A DNA stretch of 64,000 nucleotides from NCBI RefSeq assembly GCF_041435215.1, contig NZ_CP108394.1, positions 9,734,001-9,798,000 on the forward strand. The letters run 5' to 3'. The DNA comes from Streptomyces sp. NBC_01314 (GTDB lineage: Bacteria > Actinomycetota > Actinomycetes > Streptomycetales > Streptomycetaceae). Numbering within the stretch: position 1 is the stretch's first letter; each line of letters begins with the position of its first letter. This document shows, piece by piece, positions 52,576-61,809 of this stretch. The translations under genes and the position numbers were made by a program. The notes under the pieces were generated by a model. The model saw nothing but the letters and a program-made list of their open reading frames with translations, made no database searches and was not told the DNA's origin.

Positions 52576-54141
52576 ATGTCGAACTACTCCGACAGCAAGC
52601 GTGACCTGGACAACTACCTCACCGCGCGGGTGCCCGTCGTCGGACTGCGCACCATCGAACAGGCCCGCGCCCTGCGCATGCTCAAAGAGGTCGCGACCCA
52701 ACCGAGGCGCGCCGGTCAGCAGTTCTGGATCCACACCAGAGCCACCGGTCTGCGCGACCTGCGGTCGGGATCGGCCGTGCTCGACGACCGTTCGCTGACC
52801 GGTGCCATGGACTTCGCCGCCGCCCAGTTCAGCGCCCGCCCGCACGCCACCCTCGTCCTGGTCGACCCCGGGGAGCTGGAGTCCGACACACCCTTCACCC
52901 GTAACGTCGCCGAACTCGCCAGGATCGCCGACACCCACGCCGGATGCGTCGTCCTCATCACGGACAACCCGATCTGGAGCGGCCTGCAACGACTCGGCAT
53001 GAGCCTGCAGTTGGACCTGCCGAACGCCGACGAGATGTACGAGACCATCAGCGGCTTCCTCGGCGACCACCGGGGCATGGTCGCCATCGCCTGGACCGAG
53101 CACGACGCCCGCCGGGCCGCCGAGTTCCTCCAGGGGGTGACCGAGGGCGAAGCGGTGAACCTCCTGGCCACGCTCATCGCCAAGGGATCGGTGGAAGCCG
53201 CCGACGTGCTGGCCCTCGCCAGTTCCAAGGACCGCATCTTCAACAACCTCGCCGGCCTCGAACGCGTCGCCCGCAAGGACGTCGACTACTCCGTCGGCGG
53301 ACTCAGCAACCTGCGCGGGTGGCTGGAGCGCAAACACCGGCTCATCCACACCGACCTGCGGGGCACCCAACTGCGCCCGCCCCGAGGTGTCCTGCTTGTC
53401 GGTGTCCCCGGCTGCGGCAAGTCCCTGTCGGCGAAGGCCATCGCCCAACAGTGGCAACTGCCCCTCTATCGGCTGGACATGGCCAGCATCCACGGCCGCT
53501 ACCTGGGTGAGTCCGAGGGACGGATGCGGGAGGCGCTCGACGCCGCCGACCGGGTCGCCCCGTGCATCCTGTGGATCGACGAGATCGAGAAGGGACTGGC
53601 CGGCGCGCACGACAGCTCCGGCGTCCAGCAGCGCATCATCGGGCAGTTCCTGTTCTGGCTGCAGGAGTCGGACTCCCGGGTCTTCGTGGTCGCGACAGCC
53701 AACGACGTGCGCAGTCTGCCGCCCGAACTGCTGCGCAAGGGGCGGTTCGACGAACTGTTCTTCGTGGACCTGCCGGACGACCAGGACCGCAGGGAGATCA
53801 TCGCCCTCTACTACCGGCGTTATGTGAAAACCGAACCCCATCCGGACCAGGTCGACCGCCTCGTGGATCTCTCCGAGGGCTTCGCGGGCTCCGACATCGA
53901 GTCCGCCCTCCACGACGTCGGCGCCGAGGTCCTGCTGGGCGGCGGGGCGGAGCGCCTCGATCCCTCGTTCGTCGAGGACACGTTCGCCAACACGGCACCC
54001 CTCAGCCGCAGCAACCCCGAACAGATCGAGGAGATCCGCGCCTGGGGCCGGGAACGCGCGGTACCCGCAGGACGGTCCGCCGCCTCCCCCACCACGGCCG
54101 GCGCGGGCACGCCCCGAAGGGTGGTCGTCCTCGGGGACTGA
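52576..54141 (+). CDS. AAA+ ATPase, Ycf46-like
   Basis: 521 residues. A non-conserved N-terminal ~235 residues (a degenerate P-loop-like fold: YLTARVPVVGLRTIEQARAL, ATLVLVDPGELES, CVVLITDNPIWSGL) precedes a classic AAA domain: Walker A GVPGCGKS (276-283), Walker B ILWIDEIEKG (331-340), sensor-1 VFVVATANDV and the second region of homology with arginine finger (LLRKGRFDELFFVDLP). The plan is that of Ycf46/FtsH-clade ATPases from chloroplasts and cyanobacteria, whose roles are poorly known. It should form a hexamer that remodels a protein or membrane complex. It is the only clear enzyme of this six-gene set. Confidence 0.85.
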   Translation: MSNYSDSKRDLDNYLTARVPVVGLRTIEQARALRMLKEVATQPRRAGQQFWIHTRATGLRDLRSGSAVLDDRSLTGAMDFAAAQFSARPHATLVLVDPGELESDTPFTRNVAELARIADTHAGCVVLITDNPIWSGLQRLGMSLQLDLPNADEMYETISGFLGDHRGMVAIAWTEHDARRAAEFLQGVTEGEAVNLLATLIAKGSVEAADVLALASSKDRIFNNLAGLERVARKDVDYSVGGLSNLRGWLERKHRLIHTDLRGTQLRPPRGVLLVGVPGCGKSLSAKAIAQQWQLPLYRLDMASIHGRYLGESEGRMREALDAADRVAPCILWIDEIEKGLAGAHDSSGVQQRIIGQFLFWLQESDSRVFVVATANDVRSLPPELLRKGRFDELFFVDLPDDQDRREIIALYYRRYVKTEPHPDQVDRLVDLSEGFAGSDIESALHDVGAEVLLGGGAERLDPSFVEDTFANTAPLSRSNPEQIEEIRAWGRERAVPAGRSAASPTTAGAGTPRRVVVLGD

Positions 54142-54204
54142 GAGTCGATGACGCGTCCGGCAGGGCGGGGCAGAGCGGGGCAGAGTAGGGCGGAGGTGCG
54201 GGGT

Positions 54205-54792
54205 GTGGGGGACGCGTGGGTGGCTCTGATGGTCGCCTCGGTCGGAGTCGTGGGCACGCTGGGTGCCGCGCTGCTGACGCAGAGCCGGGCCGACCGCACC
54301 AAGCGCCTGGAACTTGAGGCGCTGGCCCGGCAGCAGCGCGAGGAGCGTGAGCACGCCGAACGGGTGCGCCAGGCCGAGCTGTCGGCCGCCCGCGGACGCG
54401 AACTGCTGGATCTCCGCCGTGCCTGCTGTATCGCGCTCAACACCGCCGCCCGGCAGTACCAGACCGCCCAGGTCAACCTGTGGCACGCGCTGAAGGAGGG
54501 CACCGGGGTCGATGCGTGTCTGCAACAGCTGGACGAGCGCCGCTCCGCCCACCGGGAGAGCTACGCCGAGGCCCAGATGATCGTGCCGACGGCCGTGCTC
54601 GCTTCCGCCGGCGCCGTCAGCCGACGGCTCAACACGGGATACGGCACCCTCAAGAAGGCCCTCGCCGGGCCGTCCGTGGACAGCCCGGCGCTGGACGCGT
54701 TCGAGCCGGAACTGCGCACGGCGTGGACGCTGCTCTCGGACATGCGCCACACCATGCGCCGCGACCTGGGAGTCGACGACCTCGGTTCATGA
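54205..54792 (+). CDS. Membrane-anchored coiled-coil protein, last gene of the AAA+ set
   Basis: 195 residues from GTG 54205 (GGAGG 9 nt upstream); ATG 54148 is an alternative that adds a Gly/Arg-rich repeat. One N-terminal membrane helix (AWVALMVASVGVVGTLGAAL) is followed by a long charged coiled coil (RLELEALARQQREEREHAER) and a helical domain (RAYC-type helices; LRRACCIALNTAARQYQTAQ). The arrangement is like the protein at 47756-48307 and the N-terminus of the NACHT protein. Converges with the CHAT gene. Confidence 0.6.
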   Translation: MGDAWVALMVASVGVVGTLGAALLTQSRADRTKRLELEALARQQREEREHAERVRQAELSAARGRELLDLRRACCIALNTAARQYQTAQVNLWHALKEGTGVDACLQQLDERRSAHRESYAEAQMIVPTAVLASAGAVSRRLNTGYGTLKKALAGPSVDSPALDAFEPELRTAWTLLSDMRHTMRRDLGVDDLGS

Positions 54793-54829
54793 CGAGCCCC
54801 GGACTGATGACGGGCCTCGGCGAGCGGGA

Positions 54830-54844
54830 GGCCCGGCCGGGGCC
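54830..54844. terminator. Short hairpin between convergent genes
   Basis: GGCCC / GGGCC with a 5-nt loop, between the stops of the coiled-coil gene and the CHAT gene. Weak; other pairings are possible in this GC-rich spacer. Confidence 0.3.
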
Positions 54845-54855
54845 CGGCAGTGGGC

Positions 54856-57800
54856 TCACTGGCCGTGATGAGTGAAAGAGGCCCAGACCTCCAGCTCGTC
54901 CAGCGGGCCGTGCGCGGTGTCCCCGACCAGCGCTTCGAACTCGGCCAGCTCGGGAGGCAGGACCCGGTCGGGGGCCAGCATCCACAACTGGGCCGCGCGC
55001 AGCGCGTCCCGCGGCAACACGCCCCGCTTCATGTGGTGGTGGACGAGAAGCACCAGCAGCGTGGTCCGGGGGTCGTCGGCGACGGCCCAGCGGGAACCGA
55101 CGACCGCCGTGGCCCCCGCGCCCAGGAAGGCCGTCGCCAGGGTCAGCGCCTCGTCATGATCGCTCAGGGTCAGATCGCTCGTGCAGTTGGCGAGCAGGAC
55201 CGTGCCGCCGGGCATCCCGGGATCGCGACCGGCGGCGCCGGTCAGCAGGTCCTGCACCGACACCGTGTGCGTGGCGTCCAGCTTGAGGACGGAGTCGTTC
55301 GAGGTCGGGCCGGTGTCCGCGTGACAGTTGACGTGCAGGAGCGCCGTCGGTGCGGGCCCCCGGCCCGGCAGGAAGGGTTCCAGTGACCGGGGTTCGGGCG
55401 GCAGGGGCGCCGGCCTCGCCCCGTGGGGGTTCCCCGACAAGTTGTCCTCCCGTCCCATGCCGCCGATCACGGTGACCTCAGGGTGGAGGGACGCGACGAG
55501 CGCTGCCTCACGGTGCATCGTGGGGGATCCGCCGGGGTCCACGACGACGGCCACGGCCCCCCGGCCCAGGACGGCCGTGGGGCGGGCGGCCACCTCGATG
55601 AGCTGACGGGCGCTGGCACAGTACGAGATGACGGCCCGCTCGCACGCGTAATCGCCCTTCCCCGTGACCCGCTCACCGAGCGTCGTGAGCCGCTCACCGA
55701 CTGTCGAGGGAGCGGACGCGGGGCAGCGCGCCGCGTGCCAGGGGACGATGCCGAGAGGACCCACGGGCGCGAGGACGATCCGGGGGGCCCGGCCCGGCCA
55801 CCAGGCCTCGGCGGCAGCGAGGAGCGGTGTCATCGCGGCCTCACCGGCCCACGAGCACAGCTGCTGGAGCGCTTGCCGCCACAGTTTCTCCAGGCGCAGC
55901 AGACGCTTCCGGTGGAGTTCGTGCATGACCAGCGGGTGGTGCGGGGCGGGCCGCTCCAGACGGCCCGCCCTCTGGAACGCCTCCAGGGCGGCGGCGTACA
56001 CGCCGACCGGGCCGGCGGACACCGAGGTCAGCTTCGGCAGCCGCAGGGAGCGGACCGCCCCGGTCGCAGTGACGATCACCGCGTGGCCGGGTGCCCCGTC
56101 CTCACCGGGGACGAGGTAGGCCAACGCGTCGGTCCCCAGCCGGCGCAGGGTGCGTCCGAGCGGGGCCGGGCCGGGCGCGGAGAGGAGCCGTTTCTCGGCG
56201 GCGCTGCCCGCCAGCGCCTCCAGTACGCGGCGCCGCAGGTCGTCCGGTACCTCACTCGGTCTGCTTCCGTCGACGGCGGCCCGTACCCATGCGTCGGCGA
56301 GATCGCGCCGGTCGGCGTCCCGGAGCAGATCGGGGACGGTGACGTTCATCGTCGCGGCGTTCAGCACCAGTCCACGGCCGAGTTCGAGCGCCTCGAAAGC
56401 CGACTCGGGCAGGCCGTCGGCGAGGCTCCAGCGGACCAGCCGCAGCATGTCGGGCGCGACGGCCCGCGCGGCTTCCAGCCCGTGGTCCGCGCCCGCCTGC
56501 AGGAGGACGGAGCGGCCGTAGGCGGTCAGCGCCGATCGGGCCGTCTCCCGTGACTGCCGCCGGTGTTCGCCGTCCCGCGGCCCGAAGGCGCGATGGGCGA
56601 GGGCGATGGTCCGGATCAGCGCGATGGCGAAGGGGTCGCCGGGGCTCGCGTTGAGCACCACCCACGCCTCCCGCAGCACGGCGACCGACTCCTCCAGGTC
56701 CTCGCGCCGCCCCGAATCCAGGTGCCGGGCCAGGAGCAGGCTCCCCAGCCCGTACAGGCACCGCCCGCGCGACCCGTGGAACTCGTGCGGGCCCTCCTCC
56801 GCCGCGTCCCTCAGCAGCGCGATGCCCTGGCCGAGAGCGTCATGCCGACCGGGCACGGCCGCCGGCTCGTGTGCTCCGTGAGCTCCGTGTCCGCCGCCGG
56901 ACGGGCCGGGCGCGTCGGCGTCGGCCGGTGCACTATCGACGAGCCTCGGCTGCGCCAGGGCCGCCGCCGCGCGCAGGCACAGCGCGGGGCGGTGCGGACT
57001 CCCGGCAGGGCAGGTGGTCGCCGCCTCGACGAGCGCGGCGACCGACGCCCGGACGGCTGCGTCGTCGCCCGCCTCGCGTGCCTCCCGCAGGGTCCGCGCG
57101 GCCAGTTCGGCCCGGACGGCCGGAACCCTCGGATGGTCCGGCGGCAGCGTGCCCCCGGCCTCCTCCCAGGCCCGCACGGCGTCACCGGCGAGCGCCGCGG
57201 AGTGGCGTCGCCGGGACCGCGAGAGCAGCAGCCACGCCGAGCCGGCAGCCGCCGACAGCTCGGCGCGGAAGGGAACGTGCTCCGTCCGCTCCACGGCGCG
57301 GAAGAGGTGCGGCGGAACCCGTGGATCGCCCGCCTGTGCCAGCACGGTGTGCAGCGGCGGCCGGGTGAGGTGGCTCGGCGTGCGGTCGAGCAGCAGGTCG
57401 TACTCGTGGACGGCGGCGTCGAGATCGGCGTGGTCGCCGAGCAGGACATGCCGGTCCAGGAGGAGATGGGCCAGGAACTCGGCGCACCGGTCGGCGAGGG
57501 CCGAGGAGGCGGGCCCCGCTCGCCGTACGTCGTCCGGCGACGTGGAGCCGAGGACGGTCAGAGCGTGCCGTACGAGGGCGATGGCCCGGGTCAGGTCCTG
57601 CCCGTCCCGCTCCCGCAGCCAGCGGCGGTAGTGCATCAGGGAGCGTGCGGCGGCCTCGGCCGGGCTCGCCGACTCCGGGTCGCCGGACAGGATCTCGGCG
57701 ACCCTGCCCAGGGGAACGGCGAACGGGTCAGGCGAGCCGTCCCCGAGCAGGATGGTCGCGGCGGGGTCGATCGTGGGCGCGGTGAGCGTGCCCTCGTCGT

Positions 57801-60099
57801 CCCGCGGGTCCACGGGGGCGGCGCCCTCCGGCCGGGACGTCGGCGGCTCGGCCGGCCGACGGCGGCTCGCGGCGGCCGGGAACAGGGTTCCCAGCAACGT
57901 CTGGAAGTCGGTCACCGCGCCCTGTCGCAGTGCCTCGTCGATGTGCCGGCGCATCTCGGAGCCGGGCGGGAGCAGGGCTTGTGCCTCGCGCAGCGCTGCC
58001 GTGGCGGCGGCCCGCTCCGCGAAGGTGGCCTCGCCCTCTCTGCCGATGAGGAGTCCCAGTGTGCCCGCGACCGCCAGCATCGAGGCCCTGAGCGCCCACG
58101 CCTCGGGTTCGAGCCGCGGGGCGGCCCGCAGTAACTGGGCCGACCATGTACGGCAGTCGGCCGCCGAGGGCTTGCCGTCCGGTGACCGCAGGAAGTTCAC
58201 CATGACGGATACGAAGACGAAGTGCGGCTCCCGCTCCAGGGTGGCCGGGTCCAGCAGACCGGCGAGCAGGTGCAGATCGTCCTCGACGATGGGGAATCCG
58301 GTGACGTCCGGAAGCGGTGGCCCGCCGGGGCCCTGGGGGACGGCGAACGGGTCGGTGTACCAGACGCGGTACAGCATCGCGGTGAGGAACGACCCGTGGA
58401 GGTTCTCGTCGCGGAACTCGCTGCCGGCCGGAGCGCGTTCCAGGACCACGCGCAGAATCCGCAGGGCGTCACGGAGGGAGTCGTGCCTGACCTGGGGCAG
58501 CGCGCAGGCGAAGTCCAGCAGCAGCGCGATGCCCAGCAGGCACTGGGCGCCCAGCTGGAGCTCGTCCTGGTGGTGGTAGAGGCCGGTGCCCGTGCGCAGG
58601 AGGTCGATGGCCTCCCGGAGGTCCGACACCATGCGCGGCAGCGCTCGGTCCAGGGCCAGGTCCGGATCGGCGGCGCCGGTCACGAGGGCGTGGTTGGCGA
58701 GGTCGTACGCGTACGGCGTACCGCGGCCGATCACTCGCTGGGTCAGAGCGATCGAGGTCTTCAGCACCAGTTCGGCCCGGTCGGTGTCGTCGGGCCCGAT
58801 GAGGGAGGCGAGTTCACGTGCCCGGGCGGTGAGACGGCCGATGCCGTCCTCGTCCAGCAACCCGTCCGACATCTCGATCCAGTACAGGTCGAGGATCCCC
58901 GCCAGACACGCCACCCTGTCCTCATGGACCTCGGCGGCGGCACCACCCGGGCCCGTCCCGGAACCGCCCGCGTCCGCGGCGGCGGAGAGCCGGGTCAGCG
59001 CCTCCTCCCACAGGGCGGCGGCCTCGGCGCGGTCGACGGCGGGTGCGGGATCGTCGGGATGCCGAGCCTTCCGATTGCGCTCGGAGCGTTCCGCCAGGGC
59101 GAGCCCCAGATTCGTCGCGATCCGGTGGGCGGCCTCCTCGGGCAGCGCGGGATGGGCGAGGGCTGTCCGGTACCAGTCCACGGCGGTCGACTGGGCCCGC
59201 TGACCGGCGCCGTACTGCGTGAGCGCGTCGCACACGTCCGCGCCCAGCTCGGCCGCGTCGGCGCCGCCCGGACCACGGTCGGCCAGGAGGGGCCGCAGCA
59301 CGGCCAGCACCGCGCCGAACTCCGAGGAGGCGTCCGGTGATCCGGCCGGACGGTCGGGCTTCTGGTAGCGGTCGCCCAGGGCGAGGTAGGACAGTAACGC
59401 GAGGTCGAAGGCCACGGCGGGGCGCAGGTCCGGGTCGAGGTCGTCGGAGTCGTGTGCCGTCCGCAGGTGTCCGATGGCCGCGTGGCGGTCCGCGAGCCGT
59501 TCGGGGGTGTCGTGTTCGGGGCACCGGCAGCGGTCCGAGAGGACCAGGCCCAGTACCGCCCGGCACTGGGCGGCGTCCGGCAGGTACCGCACGTCCGGTC
59601 CGTCGAGGATCGGGCCGAGCAGGTCGGCGACCCGGTCGGCGTCGGCCGACCGACGGGAGCCGGCCTCGCCCGTACGCCAGCGTTCCGCGAGGTCGAGGGC
59701 GAGTTCGCGGCGGACCAGGACCAGGTCTTCGAGGTCGGGCGGGCCTTCCGGCCCGGTGGACGTGAACGCCTCGACGGTCAGGGAGTGGACGGTGTCCAGC
59801 CGTGCGATCGTGTCGTCCAGGTCCCGGGGTTCCTGCCCGTGCGCGTAGCGGAGCCGGGCCGCGTCGGCCGACAGCCCGAGCAGCAGACGCCGTTCGCCCG
59901 CGCCGGTGGGGGAGTCGGACAGCTCCGCCAGGATCCGCTCCACCTCGTCGACGAGGTCCACGACATGTCCCTGGTCCTCCTGCCCCAGGGCGTCCTCGGC
60001 GGCTTCGAGGAGTTGCAGGACGACATCGATCCGATCAAAACGATCCGTCGCCCCGGATTCACCGGAGTGATCATCCAAACCCTGATTCTCGGTGTACAC
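54856..60099 (-). CDS. CHAT-domain (caspase-like) protease with long TPR-like sensor region
   Basis: 1747 residues from GTG 60099 (AGGGGG RBS); an upstream ATG at 60153 lacks an RBS. The first ~1300 residues are helical, TPR-like (TVHSLTVEAFTSTG, AVDWYRTALAHPALPEEAAH, VAVLREAWVVLNASPGDPFA), and would act as sensor/scaffold. The C-terminal ~430 residues form a CHAT domain: LGTDALAYLVPGEDG at its start, then the catalytic His in LLHVNCHADTGP (H1593) and the catalytic Cys in TVLLANCTSD (C1639), ending with AFLGAGATAVVGSRWAV. CHAT proteases are caspase relatives, known as effectors in prokaryotic conflict and cell-death systems. It faces the AAA+ gene set and is divergent from the RES toxin-antitoxin pair across about 115 bp. 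Confidence 0.85.
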   Translation of the reverse strand: MYTENQGLDDHSGESGATDRFDRIDVVLQLLEAAEDALGQEDQGHVVDLVDEVERILAELSDSPTGAGERRLLLGLSADAARLRYAHGQEPRDLDDTIARLDTVHSLTVEAFTSTGPEGPPDLEDLVLVRRELALDLAERWRTGEAGSRRSADADRVADLLGPILDGPDVRYLPDAAQCRAVLGLVLSDRCRCPEHDTPERLADRHAAIGHLRTAHDSDDLDPDLRPAVAFDLALLSYLALGDRYQKPDRPAGSPDASSEFGAVLAVLRPLLADRGPGGADAAELGADVCDALTQYGAGQRAQSTAVDWYRTALAHPALPEEAAHRIATNLGLALAERSERNRKARHPDDPAPAVDRAEAAALWEEALTRLSAAADAGGSGTGPGGAAAEVHEDRVACLAGILDLYWIEMSDGLLDEDGIGRLTARARELASLIGPDDTDRAELVLKTSIALTQRVIGRGTPYAYDLANHALVTGAADPDLALDRALPRMVSDLREAIDLLRTGTGLYHHQDELQLGAQCLLGIALLLDFACALPQVRHDSLRDALRILRVVLERAPAGSEFRDENLHGSFLTAMLYRVWYTDPFAVPQGPGGPPLPDVTGFPIVEDDLHLLAGLLDPATLEREPHFVFVSVMVNFLRSPDGKPSAADCRTWSAQLLRAAPRLEPEAWALRASMLAVAGTLGLLIGREGEATFAERAAATAALREAQALLPPGSEMRRHIDEALRQGAVTDFQTLLGTLFPAAASRRRPAEPPTSRPEGAAPVDPRDDEGTLTAPTIDPAATILLGDGSPDPFAVPLGRVAEILSGDPESASPAEAAARSLMHYRRWLRERDGQDLTRAIALVRHALTVLGSTSPDDVRRAGPASSALADRCAEFLAHLLLDRHVLLGDHADLDAAVHEYDLLLDRTPSHLTRPPLHTVLAQAGDPRVPPHLFRAVERTEHVPFRAELSAAAGSAWLLLSRSRRRHSAALAGDAVRAWEEAGGTLPPDHPRVPAVRAELAARTLREAREAGDDAAVRASVAALVEAATTCPAGSPHRPALCLRAAAALAQPRLVDSAPADADAPGPSGGGHGAHGAHEPAAVPGRHDALGQGIALLRDAAEEGPHEFHGSRGRCLYGLGSLLLARHLDSGRREDLEESVAVLREAWVVLNASPGDPFAIALIRTIALAHRAFGPRDGEHRRQSRETARSALTAYGRSVLLQAGADHGLEAARAVAPDMLRLVRWSLADGLPESAFEALELGRGLVLNAATMNVTVPDLLRDADRRDLADAWVRAAVDGSRPSEVPDDLRRRVLEALAGSAAEKRLLSAPGPAPLGRTLRRLGTDALAYLVPGEDGAPGHAVIVTATGAVRSLRLPKLTSVSAGPVGVYAAALEAFQRAGRLERPAPHHPLVMHELHRKRLLRLEKLWRQALQQLCSWAGEAAMTPLLAAAEAWWPGRAPRIVLAPVGPLGIVPWHAARCPASAPSTVGERLTTLGERVTGKGDYACERAVISYCASARQLIEVAARPTAVLGRGAVAVVVDPGGSPTMHREAALVASLHPEVTVIGGMGREDNLSGNPHGARPAPLPPEPRSLEPFLPGRGPAPTALLHVNCHADTGPTSNDSVLKLDATHTVSVQDLLTGAAGRDPGMPGGTVLLANCTSDLTLSDHDEALTLATAFLGAGATAVVGSRWAVADDPRTTLLVLLVHHHMKRGVLPRDALRAAQLWMLAPDRVLPPELAEFEALVGDTAHGPLDELEVWASFTHHGQ

Positions 60100-60183
60100 G
60101 AAAGCCCCCTGCCCGCTTCGGGAAATGTCCCGTCCCGGCTCTTGAATTGCCAATCGGATCGTAGCTCACTAGCGTACGGCCGC

Positions 60184-60198
60184 ATCCGGATTCCGGAT
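60184..60198 (+). promoter_or_regulatory. Palindromic operator of the RES toxin-antitoxin operon
   Basis: ATCCGGA-T-TCCGGAT, a perfect 7-bp inverted repeat, directly before the RBS of the antitoxin gene and inside the divergent region shared with the CHAT gene. The position fits autoregulation by the antitoxin and could also affect the CHAT promoter. Confidence 0.55.
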
Positions 60199-60214
60199 TC
60201 GAGGAGGGGAACGA

Positions 60215-60949
60215 ATGGACGAGTACGAGCAGCAACTAATCGTCGCGCTCGTGTCGGAACCGCAGTCGATCCGGGAAAGACTTTCCCAGGAGGACCGGGA
60301 ACAGCTCGATGTTCTGCTGGACCTCGTCGCCGAGGGCGGGAGCGAGCAGCGGTCGCGGGGGATCGCGCGCGCCGTCGCCGCCCATCTGCGCGAGGCCCTG
60401 CCGGACGACGAAGGGAGCGCGGTGGGTCGGCGGTACACCTCCTCGTCGCTGACCCGGCGGCCACCGCACGACGTACTGCTGGAACGCTTCGCGCCGGGCG
60501 GTACGGGCGGCACGCCCGAGGGGTCCCGCACCGCGGGCCCACCCGCCGGACCCGCGGCGACCTCGGGCGGCGGCGGACCGGGCGGCACACCGCCGCCCGA
60601 GGTGCGGTGGGCCTCGGCCCGCGACCGGCTGCTGGCCGAGCCCGCCCTGACGGACGCGGAACTGGCGGAGATCTTCGGCATCGCGGTCGACCAGCCCGAG
60701 CTGATCCGACTACGCGTACCCCAGGGACCTGAACTGCTGCCCGCGTTCCAGTTCGACGGGGAGGGCCGTCCCCGGCCCCTGGTGCTCGCGGTCAACGCGA
60801 TGCTGGGCGCGGCGGCCGACCCCTGGGGTGTGGCCGACTGGTGGCTGGGGCCCAATCTGTGGCTGGACGCCGTGCCGGCGACCCTGCTCGGCGCGGGGCT
60901 GGACGATCAACTGCTCGCCGCCGCGAGCGTGGTGGGGGAGGACGACTGA
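60215..60949 (+). CDS. MbcA/ParS-like antitoxin with N-terminal extension
   Basis: 244 residues, strong GGAGGGG RBS. The C-terminal ~75 residues (LLPAFQFDGEGRPRPLVLAV, AADPWGVADWWLGPNLWLD, AVPATLLGAGLDDQLLAAAS) match the toxin-binding domain of Xre/MbcA/ParS antitoxins, which blocks the NAD site of RES toxins. Before it, PALTDAELAEIFGIA (residues ~145-160) may be the reduced helix-turn-helix. The N-terminal ~95 residues and a Gly/Pro/Thr linker (APGGTGGTPEGSRTAGPPAG) are extra, making the protein well over the usual ~110-150 residues. One nucleotide separates its stop from the toxin ATG. Probably represses its own promoter at 60184-60198. Confidence 0.75.
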   Translation: MDEYEQQLIVALVSEPQSIRERLSQEDREQLDVLLDLVAEGGSEQRSRGIARAVAAHLREALPDDEGSAVGRRYTSSSLTRRPPHDVLLERFAPGGTGGTPEGSRTAGPPAGPAATSGGGGPGGTPPPEVRWASARDRLLAEPALTDAELAEIFGIAVDQPELIRLRVPQGPELLPAFQFDGEGRPRPLVLAVNAMLGAAADPWGVADWWLGPNLWLDAVPATLLGAGLDDQLLAAASVVGEDD

Positions 60950-60950
60950 C

Positions 60951-61634
60951 ATGGCCCGTGGAGCGAAACTCCCCGACAAGGGCACGGCGAACGCGCGGAA
61001 GGTCGTCCGCAGGGCGGGCGAGCTCTTCTACCGGGTGCACTCGCGGCACCGCGCGGCGGACGGCTTCAACCCCGAACCGCAGGACCACCACTTCGGCGGC
61101 GGTCGCTTCGACAGCACTCCGAACGATTCCTACGCGTACCTGTACGCGGCGCCCAAGCCCGAGACCGCGATCATCGAGAGGTTCGTCCGTACCCTGCGCT
61201 TCGACGGCCTGGGCAACTCCCGCGTCCTGCCGCAGAAGGAACTGGAGGGCAGGCTGCTGTCGCAGGTGCGGCTCACCCGGGACGTCGAACTGGTCTCCCT
61301 GTGCAGCATCCTCCACCTCAACGCCGTGCAGCAGAGCGACTGGTGGCTCGTGGAGTCCGAGCCCACGGAGTACGCGTTCACCCGGCGCTGGGGGCACTGG
61401 CTGCGGGCCGAGGCGGACTGGGCGGACGGCTTCGTCTGGCGCTCGCGTCTGGACGGTCCCAACGAGTCCCTGGTCCTGTTCGGCTCCGCCGCCGAGAGCG
61501 ACCTGCTGACCGTGACCGACGAGCCGCCGAGGATCCTCGACGACGAGGACGGTCTGCGCTGGCTGGCCGCGACCCTGGAGGAGTACCGCGTCGAGATCGG
61601 GTCGGTGGACCCCGTACCGGGGATCGGGTCCTGA
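60951..61634 (+). CDS. RES-domain toxin (NAD+-degrading)
   Basis: 227 residues. It carries the residues that name the family: Arg (FYRVHS, R28), Glu (ETAIIERFVR, E76) and Ser (GFVWRSRLDGPN, S165), plus GGGRFDST (R52), YLYAAPKP and the final NESLVLFG. Characterised RES toxins such as MbcT of Mycobacterium tuberculosis destroy NAD+, starving the cell. It is paired with, and follows by 1 nt, an MbcA-like antitoxin, so it is very likely a type II toxin-antitoxin module. It is followed by a strong bidirectional terminator. Confidence 0.85.
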   Translation: MARGAKLPDKGTANARKVVRRAGELFYRVHSRHRAADGFNPEPQDHHFGGGRFDSTPNDSYAYLYAAPKPETAIIERFVRTLRFDGLGNSRVLPQKELEGRLLSQVRLTRDVELVSLCSILHLNAVQQSDWWLVESEPTEYAFTRRWGHWLRAEADWADGFVWRSRLDGPNESLVLFGSAAESDLLTVTDEPPRILDDEDGLRWLAATLEEYRVEIGSVDPVPGIGS

Positions 61635-61809
61635 CGCCGTCCACCCGCACCGTCGCACGACCCCGCCCGGGGCGTTTTCCGGGCGGGAACCGGTAGTTTT
61701 CCGGGTTGTTCCGGAGGATCGGTGGAACGGGTTCCGATGCCCGCCACCGCTCGTGCATACTTCTGATCGAAAGGCCGCGGGGAAAGACGGGGGAATGCGG
61801 CAGAAATGA

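Noticed and set aside
56563..58134. 523-codon + strand frame
   Set aside because: Antisense of the CHAT gene; Arg/Gly/Pro-rich composition.
60142..60170. Consensus promoter between the CHAT and antitoxin genes
   Set aside because: TTGAAT is present but no -10 lies at a proper spacing; left unassigned.
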